This document shows positions 61,541 to 64,000 of a stretch of 64,000 bases of DNA, piece after piece. Source of the stretch: Muricauda sp. SCSIO 64092 (GTDB lineage Bacteria; Bacteroidota; Bacteroidia; Flavobacteriales; Flavobacteriaceae); assembly GCF_023016285.1 (NCBI RefSeq), contig NZ_CP095413.1, positions 1,426,001 to 1,490,000 of the forward strand. The letters run 5' to 3'. The position numbers and the translations under genes are program-made. Numbering within the stretch: the stretch's first letter is position 1; every line of letters begins with the position of its first letter. Under the pieces are notes generated by a model. That model saw only the letters and a list, made by a program, of their open reading frames with translations. It had not been told where the DNA came from and searched no databases.

Positions 61541-62920
61541 TTATAATCCGTTGTTCCCTCGGGTAGAATCTTCTTCACCCATATAGTCCTGCACCGTTCT
61601 AAAGCCAATATAGCTCCGGGCAGAATCTTGATATTCATAATCCCGTGTGCTCACTTGCAAGAAGTAGGCCACATCTTTCCACGATCCCCCACGGATCACT
61701 TTTCTCTTATTTTGACCGGAACCGGCATTTGGGTTCATTGTGGATACATAATCGTAGGCTCCTGGATCATAGCTGGAATTGGTCCATTCCGCTACATTCC
61801 CCGCCATATTGTAAAGGTTGAATTCATTGGGTTCATATGACTTTGCCTCTACCGTGTACAATGCGGCATCTGCTGCATAATCCCCACGTTGCGGTTTAAA
61901 GTTGGCCATAAAACAACCCGTATCACTGATCACATAAGGTCCTCCCCATGGATAGGTTCCTCCTTCAATACCACCCCTTGCGGCGTATTCCCATTCGGCT
62001 TCGGTAGGGAGCCTGAATTGGTTCACAAATTGTTTGCCACGACTTTTCTGGTCATCGTTTTTGAATTTGGTCCTCCAATGACAGAATGCCTTGGCTTGTT
62101 GCCAGTTTACGCCCACCACCGGATAATCACTATAGGCATCATGCCAGAAATAATCATTGTGCATGGGCTCATTGTAAGAGTACTCAAAGTCGCGAATCCA
62201 TACCGTGGTATCGGGGTAGATCGCCAACTGTTCGGACTTAATAAAATCACTGCGCTTGCCGGATTTGGCACGGGCAGCAGCCTCTATGTCCATCCAATTG
62301 TATTTGTACTTCAATTGTTTCACATCAATTGTTCGTTGACCATTGTACGTCTCCTCTTCTGCCAGGTATAATGAATCCATTACCTCCGCGTAGAATTCGT
62401 CCGGATAATCATTGGTATCCCAGATAAGATCGATATCCTTGTTAAGGGCATAACCTTCGTAAGGGTCATCTCCAAAACCTAGGTAATTATCAATCTTATA
62501 TTTTTCCCAAACGGACAATCTGGTCGTATCCGCACTTTTAAAAGCAAATTCCCCAATAGTGTCGTCATCCTCGGGACCAAGGCCCAACTCATCGGACAGA
62601 ATGGCCAATTTGGTCCGGGCGACCGAATCCTTTACCCATTCCACGAACTGTCGATATTCACTATTGGTGATTTCCGTATCGTCCATATAAAAGGAACGTA
62701 CGGTAACGGTCCTGGTAGGGGCATTCAAAATTTTTGCCTGATCCTCATCGGCCTTACCCATGACAAAGGAACCTCGAGGAATCAATTCCATTCCATATGG
62801 CTTCTCGGGATACCATTTTTTCCCTCTCACACCAACCAATTCACCTTTTGACCTTGATTTTGAGCCACAACTAGTGAGCAAAAACACAAGTGCTAGAGAT
62901 GATAAAAATAGCTTTCTCAT
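61541..62920 (-). CDS. gldK: Gliding motility lipoprotein GldK
   Basis: A lipoprotein of 459 residues: signal peptide with lipobox LTSC (Cys about 18), then an FGE/SUMF1-like sulfatase-modifying fold (MELIPRGSFVMGKADEDQ, VVGVNWQQAKAFCHWRTKF, LPTEAEWEYAARGG, RKVIRGGSWKD). GldK binds the ring with GldN at the outer membrane. ATG start; first gene of the gld operon, preceded by an AT-rich 118-bp region. Confidence 0.96.
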   Translation of the reverse strand: MRKLFLSSLALVFLLTSCGSKSRSKGELVGVRGKKWYPEKPYGMELIPRGSFVMGKADEDQAKILNAPTRTVTVRSFYMDDTEITNSEYRQFVEWVKDSVARTKLAILSDELGLGPEDDDTIGEFAFKSADTTRLSVWEKYKIDNYLGFGDDPYEGYALNKDIDLIWDTNDYPDEFYAEVMDSLYLAEEETYNGQRTIDVKQLKYKYNWMDIEAAARAKSGKRSDFIKSEQLAIYPDTTVWIRDFEYSYNEPMHNDYFWHDAYSDYPVVGVNWQQAKAFCHWRTKFKNDDQKSRGKQFVNQFRLPTEAEWEYAARGGIEGGTYPWGGPYVISDTGCFMANFKPQRGDYAADAALYTVEAKSYEPNEFNLYNMAGNVAEWTNSSYDPGAYDYVSTMNPNAGSGQNKRKVIRGGSWKDVAYFLQVSTRDYEYQDSARSYIGFRTVQDYMGEEDSTRGNNGL

Positions 62921-63038
62921 ACTTTAGGTTAAATTTTCGATTTAAGATTGTAAACTGTGCAACACAATTTCCTAATCACAAAACTTCAAATTGAGCAAAT
63001 TATTGTGCCGATACGGTTTATGTACCAAAAATATTTGT

Positions 63039-64000
63039 TCAGTTTAAGCCTTTCTTATAGGCTTTAAGCCAGCGCTCTGGAATATTTTGGTTGCAAGCAT
63101 CCAAATAGTCCTGTTGAGTGCATGGTAATAACGCAACTGAATTATTTTTAGTATGCTCCGGTAAAATGGAGGGAACTTCAACCCACCAACGTTCCGTAAT
63201 ATGGCTTTTGAAGAATACCAATTCCTCTGAATCCGTAGGAACGGTAAATTTGGTAAAGTCCTCATCGTTGGAGCTTGGCAGTTCTTTTATCCTAAAGCTC
63301 AGCCCTTCAATAAAGCACCAAATTATTTGGGCTACAAGCCGAAAGGACAATAGCGTGTTTTCCATTTCATAGATTCCAAAGGCACTCACCTTTTCGCTTA
63401 TTCCCGCATATCTGGAGATGCCGCATATTTCCCTACCGTCAAATCCGTTGGGGGAAAAGTTTGCCGTTACCCCCATTTCACTTGCTTTTACAGCGCGTAA
63501 ATCCAAACTTACCAGATGGGCGTTCCTTAAAATAGGTTCGGCCAGCGTAATATCGGAAACAATATCCCCCAATCTATAGGCGTCAAAGAACAGGCGTTCC
63601 ATAAGATCGATCTCTTCCTGGGCATTGAAATAGCTTTGATAGCCCAGATTGGAAAAATTATACAGGTTGTTGGGTTTGTCCGTGATGATTTTGCTCATGT
63701 AGGATTCCGAGGAAATCAACTCATCGTCCTCGCCAAAGTCGAACCTACTATCAATGGATACCAAATTGATCATGTCCTTAATGCCATCAAAGGCCCTGTA
63801 GGTGGGAAAAGTGACATCTTGTGTCGCACCGATGACTATCGGAATTATTTTTTCTTCAAGCAGGCCGGACATGATCTGATTGACCACAAAGTACGTGTCC
63901 TCAACGGTATTTCCCTCTTCCACATCACCAATATCAATGATCGTGGCATTCCAATTGCCCATCATTAATCGGTACAGTTCAATCCGCAGGGAATCCATGT
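63039..64000 (-). CDS. Arginase-fold protein lacking metal ligands, N-terminus outside window
   Basis: The frame is open to the window edge, so the gene begins right of it; about 320 residues are visible. The arginase/formimidoylglutamase fold is recognisable, but each metal motif is altered: GGxHD becomes VIGATQDVT, DAHxD becomes SIDSRFD, and the final DxDxxDP becomes SLDLRAVKASEMG. Catalytic activity like that of HutG (42390) is therefore not expected. Its place upstream of gldK in the same orientation is notable, though 118 bp separate them. Function unknown. Confidence 0.8.
   Translation of the reverse strand, partial: MDSLRIELYRLMMGNWNATIIDIGDVEEGNTVEDTYFVVNQIMSGLLEEKIIPIVIGATQDVTFPTYRAFDGIKDMINLVSIDSRFDFGEDDELISSESYMSKIITDKPNNLYNFSNLGYQSYFNAQEEIDLMERLFFDAYRLGDIVSDITLAEPILRNAHLVSLDLRAVKASEMGVTANFSPNGFDGREICGISRYAGISEKVSAFGIYEMENTLLSFRLVAQIIWCFIEGLSFRIKELPSSNDEDFTKFTVPTDSEELVFFKSHITERWWVEVPSILPEHTKNNSVALLPCTQQDYLDACNQNIPERWLKAYKKGLN

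Noticed and set aside
1..64000. tRNA, rRNA, CRISPR array, insertion sequence or prophage
   Set aside because: No cloverleaf-like intergenic sequence, no repeat-spacer pattern, no transposase, integrase or phage structural gene was seen on either strand.

Overview
The window is a chromosomal segment of a member of the Flavobacteriaceae (Bacteroidota). The evidence is a complete gldK-gldL-gldM-gldN gliding/type IX secretion operon, promoter -7 boxes of the Bacteroidota form TAnnTTTG, a long-form urocanate hydratase, and many families typical of marine flavobacteria (DUF4407, DUF983, DUF4230, DUF2855). No rRNA, tRNA, CRISPR array, phage or transposase was seen.

Layout. 1-303 is the tail of a DUF4407 protein. 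366-3708 is rfbBACD (dTDP-L-rhamnose). 3930-5066 is a lone receiver-histidine kinase. 5063-12867 is an operon (minus strand) with UDP-glucose dehydrogenase, UDP-glucuronate decarboxylase, five glycosyltransferase/acyltransferase genes. 13006-21296 is an operon for a CheY-like regulator, an initiating sugar phosphotransferase with a dead receiver domain, a half-length TolC-like protein, a Wzc/GumC-like co-polymerase, flippase, polymerase/ligase and a glycosyltransferase. 21491-28811 is a signalling operon: H-NOX heme NO sensor, four-PAS kinase, FIST (NosP-like) protein, second kinase, HPt protein, LytTR response regulator, STAS protein, and a glycosyltransferase, closed by a terminator. 28889-35350 holds a CheY-like regulator, small unrelated genes, hemW and ruvC. 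35479-37498 holds DUF456, nitroreductase and a LysR regulator divergent from hutHIUG (37568-43343). 43458-47318 holds a ROK kinase and xylBA. 47559-53373 is an RND efflux operon. 53530-57986 holds an LRR protein, an ABC-F ATPase, DUF983 and a FAD oxidoreductase. 58263-62920 is gldKLMN, preceded by a degenerate arginase-fold protein cut by the window end.

How they work together. The most striking observation is that four minus-strand operons (rfbBACD, ugd, the export/assembly operon, and the H-NOX signalling operon) have the same promoter architecture: a 10-bp element TTSACAACAW exactly 27 bp upstream of a -7-like box, in at least two cases clearly repeated 21 bp further upstream. Direct repeats with a 21-bp period are the usual target form of LytTR regulators, and the signalling operon encodes one. 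This suggests a self-contained circuit in which soluble heme sensors for nitric oxide feed a kinase/HPt/LytTR phosphorelay that controls synthesis of a rhamnose-, glucuronate- and xylose-containing exopolysaccharide. The circuit is inferred from sequence only.
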